This document shows, piece by piece, positions 53,947 to 62,129 of a DNA stretch of 64,000 nucleotides (within the stretch, counting starts at the first letter, position 1; the number at the start of each line of letters is the position of its first letter). The translations under genes and the position numbers were made by a program. Below the pieces are notes generated by a model, which was not told where the DNA came from, made no database searches, and worked only from the letters and a program-made list of their open reading frames with translations. This DNA is from an uncultured Bacilli bacterium (GTDB lineage Bacteria; Bacillota_I; Bacilli_A; RF39; UBA660), in NCBI GenBank assembly GCA_934095845.1, contig CAKOKS010000006.1:1-64000 (forward strand), written 5' to 3'.

Positions 53947-54600
53947 TTAAAATGGTAAATCGTCATCTTCAAACAAATTTTTTGGCATTTTTTTTACAAG
54001 TCTTTTAGCTTCTTCCTCTGTAGCAGTCATAACTCTGTTAATAACTGGTTGACATTCTTCCATGATTTGTTGTGTTTCTTCAGAAGTAAATCCTCTTCCT
54101 TCATAATTTCTTAAAATTATTTGACACATACTATTTCTCATAGCAATTGAGTTATCATAGAATTCTTTACCAGTTTCATCCATAATACTTTGTTTATATC
54201 TTTGAATTCTTTTTTCTAATTCATTAGTTTCTGATTCAGTATTTTCTCTAACTGATTCAGCATATTGCGTAATTATATGAGATACACCACATGACATTGC
54301 TCCAAATAACCCAATAGTTTCAAATTCTCCATCATAACCTTTAGCATCTCTTTTACCATGAAATACAAATGGTGCACTAATATTAATTGGTGTAAATTTA
54401 AATAATTCTATTACTTTTTCAGGATGGTAAACTCCAAAAATAAATCTGTCTTCTGTATATGAACTATTTGGATCTACTACTATTCCTTCAAACCATCCAT
54501 CTTCATCTAATAATATTTTTCCTTCCCACATATCATTATCATTAAATTCAAAACTGCCTGACATATTCCAATAACCTTTAATATCCATTAATTTTGTCAT
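53947..54600 (-). CDS. Hypothetical protein, 217 aa
   Basis: A soluble protein that starts MTKLMDIKGYWNMSGSFEFN. An N-terminal beta domain (about 1-110, with EGKILLDEDGWFEGIVVDP and APFVFHGKRDAKG) is followed by a helical tail (NELEKRIQRYKQSIMDETGK). No family recognised. It lies between the relaxase and the NTPase of element II, so it may be part of either the mobility or the defence set. Confidence 0.55.
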   Translation of the reverse strand: MTKLMDIKGYWNMSGSFEFNDNDMWEGKILLDEDGWFEGIVVDPNSSYTEDRFIFGVYHPEKVIELFKFTPINISAPFVFHGKRDAKGYDGEFETIGLFGAMSCGVSHIITQYAESVRENTESETNELEKRIQRYKQSIMDETGKEFYDNSIAMRNSMCQIILRNYEGRGFTSEETQQIMEECQPVINRVMTATEEEAKRLVKKMPKNLFEDDDLPF

Positions 54601-54680
54601 TTTTCAAAGCCTCCCTTTGTTAATTGTATATTATAGCATATAAATTCTATTTTTTTAAAAAAACTTACAATTTTTTTATT

Positions 54681-56027
54681 TTATCTTTCGTAATCACCTT
54701 TTTCTTTACTTAAATCTAAATCTTTAATATCATTATCATCTAATACATTATTTTCATACATATCATTAACTACAACAATATATTTATCATCTTTATCATA
54801 CCAACTATGAAGTTTATCGTGTAAAAAAGATATTAATTTACTAATTTTATCTTTCCAATAATCTAGTGTATTTTTTAAATCACTTATTTTAGATTTTAAA
54901 AATGATATTTCATTATCCTTTTCTTTAATCGTATCATTTAAAGTTTTAACTCTTAAATTAAGTGCTTCGTTATTTTCAGTAAGAGTTTTAATTTTATTAT
55001 TCTTATCTTTTAATTGTTCGTGAGCATTAACTAATGTATTTGATAGAGTTTGTATTTTATCATATTCTATATTAGTGCTATCTACTTGTTCAATAAAGTT
55101 GGTAAAAGAATCTTTATCTTCTTTTGATAAAATATAATTATCCTTATTTAATTTAGATATTTTTAATTTATCAATTTTATCTTTTATATCTTTAGAGTTT
55201 TGTTTTAACTCTGAAGATTTTTTATTTGCTTGTTTTAAATTTTCGGTATTCTTTTCAATTTGTTTTTTTATTTCAATATAGTTGTCCATATCAGATACAT
55301 AAATATCTCTATTTCTACCTTTTTGTTTTTGCTTTAAAGTAGATTCTAAACTATATATTTGATTAAATTCTTCAATACATAAGGTTCTCATTTTATCTTG
55401 TAATCTAATTAAAGATTCTTTGGTAAATACATCTGATTTACCAACTTGTTTTTCCATACCATTTTTATTTTTATATTTTATTGGAACACCAACAATATGC
55501 AAATGTGGACTTGTTTCATCATAATGAATAATAGCACTTGCTACTTTAAAATTAGGAACAAGTAATTCTAAATCATCAACTCGTTTTTTATAAACTTCGG
55601 ACATTTTCTTTCTGAAATTTTCATCTTTTGTATCCCAATATTCTTTATCTCCAAGTTCGAGAATTATTTCACAAGCAAGATCTTTCTTTTCATTATTAGA
55701 TACATTATCAAAGTAATTATCTATCATTCTACTATGTCTAGATTGTTTAGAATTGTATTCAAGTCTTGCTTTTTCAAATTCACTTAAATATAATTCTTTT
55801 ACATCATCAAGTGGAGAAGAAGTACCTCTTACTATTTCTATTAGTTCTTGATTATCATCATATTTTCTATAATTATGTTTATCTACTTTTGATAATTGTC
55901 TTACATTTTGAATAGCATTATTTGGTAAAGATGTTGTTCCACTTAAATTATTTTTACCATTTTGTTTAGATATATTTTTTCTATTTTTATCACTACCTAA
56001 ATGTAATGAATAAGCAAGTTCTGACAT
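54681..56027 (-). CDS. MobV-like relaxase (element II)
   Basis: 448 aa. The relaxase motif is IIHYDETSPHLHIVGVPIKY (about residues 170-190), in the HxDExxPHxH form. The C-terminal half is a long coiled coil with Lys and Asn. It differs from the element I relaxase at the N-terminus (MSELAYSLHLGSDKNRKN), so the two are only distantly related. It would nick the oriT-like region upstream. GGAGGAAA precedes the ATG. Confidence 0.82.
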   Translation of the reverse strand: MSELAYSLHLGSDKNRKNISKQNGKNNLSGTTSLPNNAIQNVRQLSKVDKHNYRKYDDNQELIEIVRGTSSPLDDVKELYLSEFEKARLEYNSKQSRHSRMIDNYFDNVSNNEKKDLACEIILELGDKEYWDTKDENFRKKMSEVYKKRVDDLELLVPNFKVASAIIHYDETSPHLHIVGVPIKYKNKNGMEKQVGKSDVFTKESLIRLQDKMRTLCIEEFNQIYSLESTLKQKQKGRNRDIYVSDMDNYIEIKKQIEKNTENLKQANKKSSELKQNSKDIKDKIDKLKISKLNKDNYILSKEDKDSFTNFIEQVDSTNIEYDKIQTLSNTLVNAHEQLKDKNNKIKTLTENNEALNLRVKTLNDTIKEKDNEISFLKSKISDLKNTLDYWKDKISKLISFLHDKLHSWYDKDDKYIVVVNDMYENNVLDDNDIKDLDLSKEKGDYER

Positions 56028-56039
56028 TGATTTCCTCCT

Positions 56040-56250
56040 TTCTAGAAGTGACCACTTGAGTGGCCATTTTGTTCATCCAAAATTTCTAACTAACCCCCTA
56101 GGAATTTTGTACGTTCCATACAAAATATCCAGTGGGCTAAGGTTTAACACCTTAGGATCCGTTTACTTTATTTCGTAATAACTATAAACTTCGTAAATAG
56201 TTAAAACTACATATAGTATTAATTTTTAAATTGCTATCGCCACTTTCATT
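56040..56250. other. Candidate oriT with inverted repeats
   Basis: The gap between relaxase and recombinase holds four inverted repeats: GACCACTTGAGTGGCC (56048-56063), TTTTGTACG...CATACAAAAT (56106-56128), CTAAGGTTTAACACCTTAG (56137-56155) and TAACTATAAAC...GTAAATAGTTA (56176-56203). No frame occurs here. Closely packed hairpins before a mob gene fit a transfer origin; the nick site cannot be told. Confidence 0.45.
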
Positions 56251-56279
56251 TACTTCGTAAGCAAAACGTGCCACGCATT

Positions 56280-58130
56280 TTAAAAATCTTCTTCGGTAAC
56301 ATTATCTGGTATTGTTTCAAATACATCTCTAATGTTTACCTTAATATCATTTGGATTATTCTTTGTAGCAAGCATTCCCATTGATAACCAGTTATTATCT
56401 CCATTATTATTTTTTTGTAATGGAAATATTCTTACTGGCACTTCATCTTTTAATATCGGTCCAATATCTAATTTTTCTGTGTCTTTATAAAAAGTACCTT
56501 TATATAAATTAACTTCATAACATTCATTTAACCTATAAAAATTTTGCATTATATCTTTAATACTAGTAAATTCACTATATCTTACTGGAAATGAAGTTTG
56601 TATTCCATTAAAATCAATAATCATTTCTCTTTTACAATCTATATAACCTTGATTAAATAACATCTTAAAATCTTCATAGAAAGTACTTCTAAAATTAACT
56701 TTTTTAACATCATACATATTATTTATTTCTTCAAGTTCTATATCATCAATGTATCTCATAACTATATCTGCTTTATCATTTCTATCCAAATTAGGCCAGC
56801 AATCTTCAAAAGCATGATAAGTTAGTGGTAATTTGATTTTGTTAATATAGTCCATATCTCTTTTAAGTAATATATCATCAACAGTAAAATTTAATTGTTC
56901 TGCTTGTTGATTAGATATTATTTTTTCTTCTAAATCTTTGATTAAATTATCTAATTTTTCAGTTTCTTCTTTAAATTCTTCTATTGTAAATAATTCATTA
57001 ACAAATCCTTCTTTTAATCTTTTCTTTTTATTATTTAGTTTCTTAATTTCTTCTAGTTCATCTTTAGGATTTTCTAATTTATTTTTAAGTACTGGTAAAA
57101 AGAATTCATTAACAACTGAATCATATTCAAATACATCATTTAGAATATGCATTATTGCTTCTTCAATTTTGTTTTCTTTGATATTGTTTTTACAATCTTC
57201 ACATCTATAATAGAAATACCATTTATCACTTTTTATTTTATGAGTTGCTCCACCTGCAAGTATTCTTCCACATTTAGGACACTTTAATTTTTGTAAAAAA
57301 AGATAAGTTTGAGTTCTCATATAATTTCTAGAGTTCTTTTTCTTTTGTACTTGGCAATTTTCCCATAGTTTTTTACTTACTAATGGTTCAACTACATTTT
57401 TATAATAAACTGAATTACCACTTCTTTTACCAGATACATAATCTCCTTTATAAATCTCATTAGATATTATCTTTAAAATAGTTGTATCTCTCTAGTTAGT
57501 TTTACCTAATACTTTTTCATCATTATAAATTTTTGCTATTTTAACATAAGTACAACCTTCAAAATATAAATTAAATATTCTTATAATAATATCTTTAGTA
57601 AGTGGATCTGGTACTAATAATCTATCTACATGTTTATAACCTAGTGGTGCTCTTGCTGGAATATGTCCCGCTTTAATTGCTCCAGATAATCCTACTTTTG
57701 TTCTTTCACTAGTTCTTTCTATTTCTTGTTGAGACACACTCATTAGTATTCTTGAAATCATTTTTCCGTTAGCATTAGTAGTATTAATATCATCATTAGC
57801 ACAATCTAAATAAGCATTATTTTCATCTAAGAATTTTAATATGTTTTCCCAATCATAAACACTTCGTGTTAATCTATCTAACTTTAATACAACAATAGTA
57901 TTGCATTTCTTATCTTTAATATCTTGTAATAGTTCCTCAAATGCAGGTCTATGATTACCAGTTTTAGCACTTATACCAGCATCTTTATATACTTTAAATA
58001 TTTCATAACCTTTATATTCACACATTGCTCGAAGTCTTTTCTCTTGCTCTGGTAAACTAAATCCTTCTCTTGCTTGATCTTCGGTACTCACTCGAATATA
58101 AAGTCCTGCTATTTTCTTTTCTTCATTCAT
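56280..58130 (-). pseudogene. Large serine recombinase interrupted by an amber codon
   Basis: Starts IAGLYIRVSTEDQAREGFSL, with the catalytic Ser in YIRVS, then LKLDRLTRSVYD, then ERTSERTKVGLSGAIKAGHI and KVLGKTN before a TAG at 57492-57494. The frame continues RDTTILKIISNEIYKGDYV and on to a zinc ribbon (CPKCGR ... CEDC) and the coiled-coil end. The element I enzyme has NNWLDSTI at this place, so the stop is most simply TGG to TAG at Trp. The protein would be 616 aa. Unless read through or suppressed, the copy is inactive. Confidence 0.85.
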
Positions 58131-58153
58131 TAATCTTTAACTCCTTTTCCTAC

Positions 58154-58200
58154 AAAAAAGGGAGTCAAAAATACTAGTTCAAACTAATACCTTTGACTCC
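58154..58200 (-). terminator. 18-bp hairpin with T-run before recombinase II
   Basis: GGAGTCAAAGGTATTAGT, loop TTGA, and the matching ACTAGTATTTTTGACTCC form an 18-bp stem (58161-58200), followed by CTTTTTTG. It lies about 30 nt before the recombinase start, and may be an attenuator. Confidence 0.75.
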
Positions 58201-58245
58201 ACTTAATTTCATATTATATTTTTTATTAATTGTGCTTTTGACCAT
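58174..58245 (-). CDS. Possible 23-aa leader peptide
   Basis: ATG 58245 behind GAAGGT opens a frame of 23 codons (MVKSTINKKYNMKLSGVKGI...) whose TAG stop lies in the loop of the terminator hairpin at 58161-58200. Ribosome position on this frame could affect the hairpin. No homologue is recognised. Confidence 0.35.
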   Translation of the reverse strand: MVKSTINKKYNMKLSGVKGISLN

Positions 58246-58351
58246 AGTGTACCTTCTTTTTAATAAAAGACGGATACTGCTTGTCATTTATTGGTTTTAT
58301 ATAATATACTTAAAAGTTCATTTTGTCAATTCCCTGATTAGAGTATAGATA

Positions 58352-58624
58352 TTAGTTATGTTTTAAATAGTTTTCTAATTCTGATAATTTAATCTTGTTA
58401 TTTAAGTTTTCAATAAATATATCATTAGAATAATTAAAAGCTAGAAAGATTATATCATTAATTATAATTCTATGTGGCTCTAGATATGTAAGATTAGTTT
58501 TATCTATTGTTCTTAAATTACCATTAATAATAACTGGTTTAACTCTACAAAACTCACAAATAAATTCTAATCTCTTTCTTAATGATTCTTCCATTCTAAC
58601 TTCCTGCTTAATAACATTTACCAT
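58352..58624 (-). CDS. Small element-encoded protein (paralogue of 11848-12114)
   Basis: 90 aa starting at ATG 58624, MVNVIKQEVRMEESLRK, behind AGGATTG. The RLEFICEFCRVKPVIIN, TYLEPHRIIIN and FIENLNNKIK parts match the element I protein. It lies upstream of the recombinase behind a terminator-like hairpin. Function unknown; possibly a directionality factor or repressor. Confidence 0.65.
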   Translation of the reverse strand: MVNVIKQEVRMEESLRKRLEFICEFCRVKPVIINGNLRTIDKTNLTYLEPHRIIINDIIFLAFNYSNDIFIENLNNKIKLSELENYLKHN

Positions 58625-58665
58625 TTTAATCAATCCTTTCTTTGAAAGACTTTTTTCTAAACAAG

Positions 58666-58696
58666 AAAAAAATCAATCCTAATTTAGAATTGATTG
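58666..58696 (-). terminator. Terminator downstream of tRNA-Arg
   Basis: AATCAATTCT and AGGATTGATT pair on the minus strand, followed by seven T. A second hairpin CTCGAAC ... TTTCGAG is nearer the tRNA. Confidence 0.7.
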
Positions 58697-58743
58697 TCTA
58701 TTTATTCTCGAAACTTATAAATAAGTTCGAGCGGATTTCCCTA

Positions 58744-58818
58744 TGGTGTCCCAGATGAGAATCGAACTCATATCTAAGCTTTAGGAGAGCCTTGTACTAT
58801 CCATTGTACTACCAGGAC
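58744..58818 (-). tRNA. tRNA-Arg (anticodon CCT)
   Basis: 75 nt, acceptor stem GTCCTGG with CTGGGAC, anticodon loop CTCCTAA giving CCT (reads AGG), T-loop GTTCGATTC and encoded CCA. TATAAT lies a few bases upstream. Its 3' end points at element II. Confidence 0.95.
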
Positions 58819-58881
58819 ATATAGAAATTATATCATAAAAATTAAACTATTAATATTTATTTATAAAAAAAAACAATGGTT

Positions 58882-59403
58882 CTACTTTCTTCCCATTGTT
58901 AATATATTAAATGATAAAATTAAGAATAAACTTAATGCTGTAGTAACTTTTCCAGTTACTTTCGTATAATTAAATTTATAACTTGCATATTCATATATTG
59001 CAACTAACTTATCTACAACTGTTAATACCCAAGATTCTTTATATTTTGGTAAAGTCATACATAAAGGAAACATATGAGCTGCAATTGCATTTTGTTCTTT
59101 TTCATTAAGTTCAAATTCTCCTAATGCATTTGTAAGTGCTATATCAGGATGAACTACCCCTTGAATAAGACCATGATTACTTCCAAATTCTTCATTAGTA
59201 AAGAAATCATGTAATATTGCTGCTCTAGTTGCAGATATATAATCCACATTTAATTTTTTCGATAATTTATATACATGTCTAGCTACACGCATAGAATGCT
59301 CATAACGAGTTATTCCATGATGAGATTCACCTTTTAATTTAAGGTATTTTTTATTTGTAATAATCTCTTTAGCTATATCATCAAAACTTAATTCAGTTTT
59401 CAT
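58882..59403 (-). CDS. HD-domain protein with C-terminal membrane helix
   Basis: 173 aa. The HD signature is RYEHSMRVARHVYKL and RAAILHDFFT, with AAHMFPLC and VDKLVAIYEYA as later ligands. A C-terminal hydrophobic helix (TTALSLFLILSFNILTMG) would tether it to the membrane. It is probably a metal-dependent phosphohydrolase of unknown substrate. A short intergenic hairpin separates it from the surface operon. Confidence 0.75.
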   Translation of the reverse strand: MKTELSFDDIAKEIITNKKYLKLKGESHHGITRYEHSMRVARHVYKLSKKLNVDYISATRAAILHDFFTNEEFGSNHGLIQGVVHPDIALTNALGEFELNEKEQNAIAAHMFPLCMTLPKYKESWVLTVVDKLVAIYEYASYKFNYTKVTGKVTTALSLFLILSFNILTMGRK

Positions 59404-59466
59404 TTTATCACTCCATTATGATAATTATAACATGTAAGTAATTACATATTTAATAATTATCTAAGC

Positions 59467-59496
59467 TTTACAAAGGTTTTTACAAAACCTTTGTAA
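59467..59496. other. Intergenic hairpin without T-run
   Basis: ACAAAGGTTTT and AAACCTTTGT pair over ten or more bases with a short loop. No T-run follows on either strand. Its role is unknown; a processing site is one possibility. Confidence 0.4.
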
Positions 59497-59525
59497 TTAT
59501 AGCAAAAATATCAATATTTTTCAAA

Positions 59526-60284
59526 TTAGTACTTTAAATCATATGTCTTATTATCAAATACTAGTGAATCTCCTACTTTTTTAAATACTTTATCTCCAAG
59601 AGTAATTGATTCTTTATCTTCTAAATAAGCATAAGAATTTATTAAGTGATTAGTATCCACCGTATAGATAGATTCTAATCCAAGAGTTCCATTAACTAAA
59701 ACCATTTCACTTATCTCTTCACTTTTATATTCATAATATTTAAATTCACTGTCATCTAAATTATATGTTTGAGAGCCTTCAATACCAGTTTCAGTTATTT
59801 TATATAATTCATTTTCATTATTTAAATTAATATTAATGCTTTCACCCTCTATATTATATGTTCCATAATTTGAACTTATTAATTCGTTATTACTAATATT
59901 AAGTTTTATTACAATTCCATATGATTTAGGAAGAATATATAATATACTATTTTCATTTTTAAATTTTTTCACTATATCTTTATTTAAATAACTAAGTACA
60001 ACATTTTCTTTTGTTGTAACAATTGTCGTAGTGCTTGTTAATTGGTCCATTTTATTTTTTATTTTAAATACACCATAATAAGTTAAATATACTGCAAGAG
60101 CTAAACAGATAATAACAACTATAGCAATCAGAAAATAATTTTTCTTTTTTACTTTTATTTTGTTATTAACTGTTTTTACTTGTTCTTCATTAATATTATT
60201 ATTTGCATCTATTGTTGCTTTTACAATATTTTCTCTTTCACGATTAATAAAACCATTGTTAATATTGTTATTATTATTCTCCAT
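59526..60284 (-). CDS. Membrane protein, last gene of the dockerin operon
   Basis: 252 aa. Asn-rich start (MENNNNNINNGF), a Lys-rich stretch, one membrane helix (YFLIAIVVIICLALAVYLTY, about 50-70) and an external part of beta character without family. It overlaps the upstream gene by 11 nt, so it is coupled. It is likely to be exposed with the cohesin-like proteins. Confidence 0.6.
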   Translation of the reverse strand: MENNNNNINNGFINRERENIVKATIDANNNINEEQVKTVNNKIKVKKKNYFLIAIVVIICLALAVYLTYYGVFKIKNKMDQLTSTTTIVTTKENVVLSYLNKDIVKKFKNENSILYILPKSYGIVIKLNISNNELISSNYGTYNIEGESININLNNENELYKITETGIEGSQTYNLDDSEFKYYEYKSEEISEMVLVNGTLGLESIYTVDTNHLINSYAYLEDKESITLGDKVFKKVGDSLVFDNKTYDLKY

Positions 60285-61692
60285 TTAAATCACTCTTTAC
60301 TTCTTGATGAGTATTAATTACTTGTCTATTTACACCATTTGTATTTATTGTTTTAATTACTTTTACTTGAGGATTTGGAGCACTAGTCATCATTGGCTCT
60401 GGAGTATTTACAGTATTAACGTGAGCAGATACAACTCTAGTAGGTATAACTACTCTCTTTCCAACACCAACACTATTTTCTCCATTAATTGAAGATACTA
60501 CTTTATTCTCTTCTCTCTTTTCTTCCATTTTGGCAGTAGCCATTTCTTTTACTACTTCATCTTTTACTTTGTTTTTCTTTTTATAAGTATAGAAAATCAT
60601 TCCACCAAGTCCAAGAATAGATCCAATAAATCCAATTAAGAAAATCATACTTGAATATGTTCTTTTAACTGTTATCGTATATTTAGTTTCAGAAATATCT
60701 CCATAAGTAGATCTTACTATAATAGTATTTTTTCCACTTGCAAGTACTTGTAATCCAGCATTTTTAATAGTTACATCGTCACTTTTTCCTTCAGCCATTA
60801 TATATATTTCTTTTACATTATATGGAACTGTTATTGTGTATTCATAAGTTTCAGGATTAAAAGTAAAGTTATAATCAACTACTTTTAAAAGAGATAGTTT
60901 AGTATCAACTTGTTTTTTACCATCTGGTTTAGTAATTATTACATTTATGGTAGCAGTTTCGTCAAATTCATTTTTTAAAACTAGATCTACTGTATTTTTT
61001 CCATCAGCAAGACTACGTTTACCTAAACCAATTATAGTAATACCTTCTCCTGCGGTTGCATTTATATTAACTTCGGTAGTATCTTCATTAACTGTAACAT
61101 AATATATATCATTTTCATAAGTTACTTTAAAATCATCTACTGTTAAGCTTGTTAGTTTTAAAGGAGCAACATATCTAGTCGTTGTAGTTGTAACATTCGA
61201 AGTTACTACTCTTTGATTTGTTGTAGTTGTTTTTTTAGTTGTTGTAGTTGTTGTAGCTTTTGCTGTAGCATTAAATGTACCACTAGCATTATTGATTCCA
61301 CTTATATTTTCAAAGTTTTCATCACTTGCTTCTATTCCAGAAATAGTTAAGCTTCCACTTCCAACGGCATTAGTTTTAATATTAACTGTTCCAATTGAGA
61401 AAGTACCACTTTTTTTAGAATCTGTATAAAGGTCAATTACACCATTACTACCTTCACCTAGAAAACCACTTCCTGTTTGAAAGGATTCAAATGATCCAAT
61501 ACCACTTACACTTATTCTTCCATGGAAACTTGTTACTTCAGATCCAGAAGCATTACCTGTAATCGTACATTTTGCTGTTTCACCAACGGTAACTGTATTA
61601 CATTTTACACTTACTTTAACTGAACCTGCATTTACTTTATAAAATGGTATAACCATTAGAAGCACAAATGCAATCAAATATTTTCCTTTCAT
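60274..61692 (-). CDS. Cohesin-like and cadherin-like membrane protein
   Basis: 472 aa. Signal peptide (YLIAFVLLMVIPFYKVNA), a cohesin-like domain (about 22-150, with VKCNTVTVGETAKCTI and LYTDSKKSGTFSIGTVNI), a Thr-rich linker (ATTTTTTKKTTTTNQ), two cadherin-like beta-sandwich domains (about 180-340), one membrane helix (SMIFLIGFIGSILGLGGMIF) and a cytosolic tail. A cohesin-like module at the cell surface could hold the dockerin protein coded by the first gene of this operon. It overlaps its neighbours by 4 and 11 nt. Confidence 0.75.
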   Translation of the reverse strand: MKGKYLIAFVLLMVIPFYKVNAGSVKVSVKCNTVTVGETAKCTITGNASGSEVTSFHGRISVSGIGSFESFQTGSGFLGEGSNGVIDLYTDSKKSGTFSIGTVNIKTNAVGSGSLTISGIEASDENFENISGINNASGTFNATAKATTTTTTKKTTTTNQRVVTSNVTTTTTRYVAPLKLTSLTVDDFKVTYENDIYYVTVNEDTTEVNINATAGEGITIIGLGKRSLADGKNTVDLVLKNEFDETATINVIITKPDGKKQVDTKLSLLKVVDYNFTFNPETYEYTITVPYNVKEIYIMAEGKSDDVTIKNAGLQVLASGKNTIIVRSTYGDISETKYTITVKRTYSSMIFLIGFIGSILGLGGMIFYTYKKKNKVKDEVVKEMATAKMEEKREENKVVSSINGENSVGVGKRVVIPTRVVSAHVNTVNTPEPMMTSAPNPQVKVIKTINTNGVNRQVINTHQEVKSDLNGE

Positions 61693-62129
61693 TTTTTATT
61701 CCTCCTTTTCAAAACTATTAATATGCTTAATATTAATACAACAATTATAATTATTACTATATAATACTTATTATTATTTCTTTTATCATAGATGACAACT
61801 TCTTTAAAAGAATCATCTCCATAACTTAAATATTCCTCTTTTATTTTACCTTTAATTGTTATTGTACCAATTTCTACTTTACCACTTCTTAAATCATCTG
61901 TATAAAGAAGTATTGAACCATTTTCATAATCACCTAACCAGTTGTTAGTAGCAACAAAGTTAGAAACTTTTCCTTTAATATGATATTCAATTGCACTCAT
62001 ATTAAAGTTTGATTCTGCATACATTGTACAATTTTTTTCATTCTTGTTTTCCTGACAGTCATAAGTTATGCCTTCAGCAAAAACAAAAGTTGGAAAAAGT
62101 GATATTAATAATAGTAGTAACTTTTTCAT
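61689..62129 (-). CDS. Short cohesin-like membrane protein
   Basis: 146 aa. Signal peptide (LLLLLISLFPTFVFA), a small cohesin-like domain with LYTDDLRSGKVEIGTITIKG, similar to the 60274 protein, and a C-terminal membrane helix (YYIVIIIIVVLILSILIVL). It starts inside the stop of the dockerin gene (TAATG) and overlaps the next gene by 4 nt. It may be a second receptor for the dockerin. Confidence 0.7.
   Translation of the reverse strand: MKKLLLLLISLFPTFVFAEGITYDCQENKNEKNCTMYAESNFNMSAIEYHIKGKVSNFVATNNWLGDYENGSILLYTDDLRSGKVEIGTITIKGKIKEEYLSYGDDSFKEVVIYDKRNNNKYYIVIIIIVVLILSILIVLKRRNKK

Larger units (their letters stand above)
49800..58640 (-). mobile_element. Integrative mobilizable element II with defence cargo (next to tRNA-Arg)
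   Basis: From the tRNA side: small protein, large serine recombinase (amber stop), an oriT-like gap, relaxase, hypothetical protein, YobI/KAP-like NTPase and Abi protein. This mirrors the small protein, recombinase and relaxase of element I. The left limit is unclear and may reach to 47.5 kb. The tRNA end is near 58640. Confidence 0.5.
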
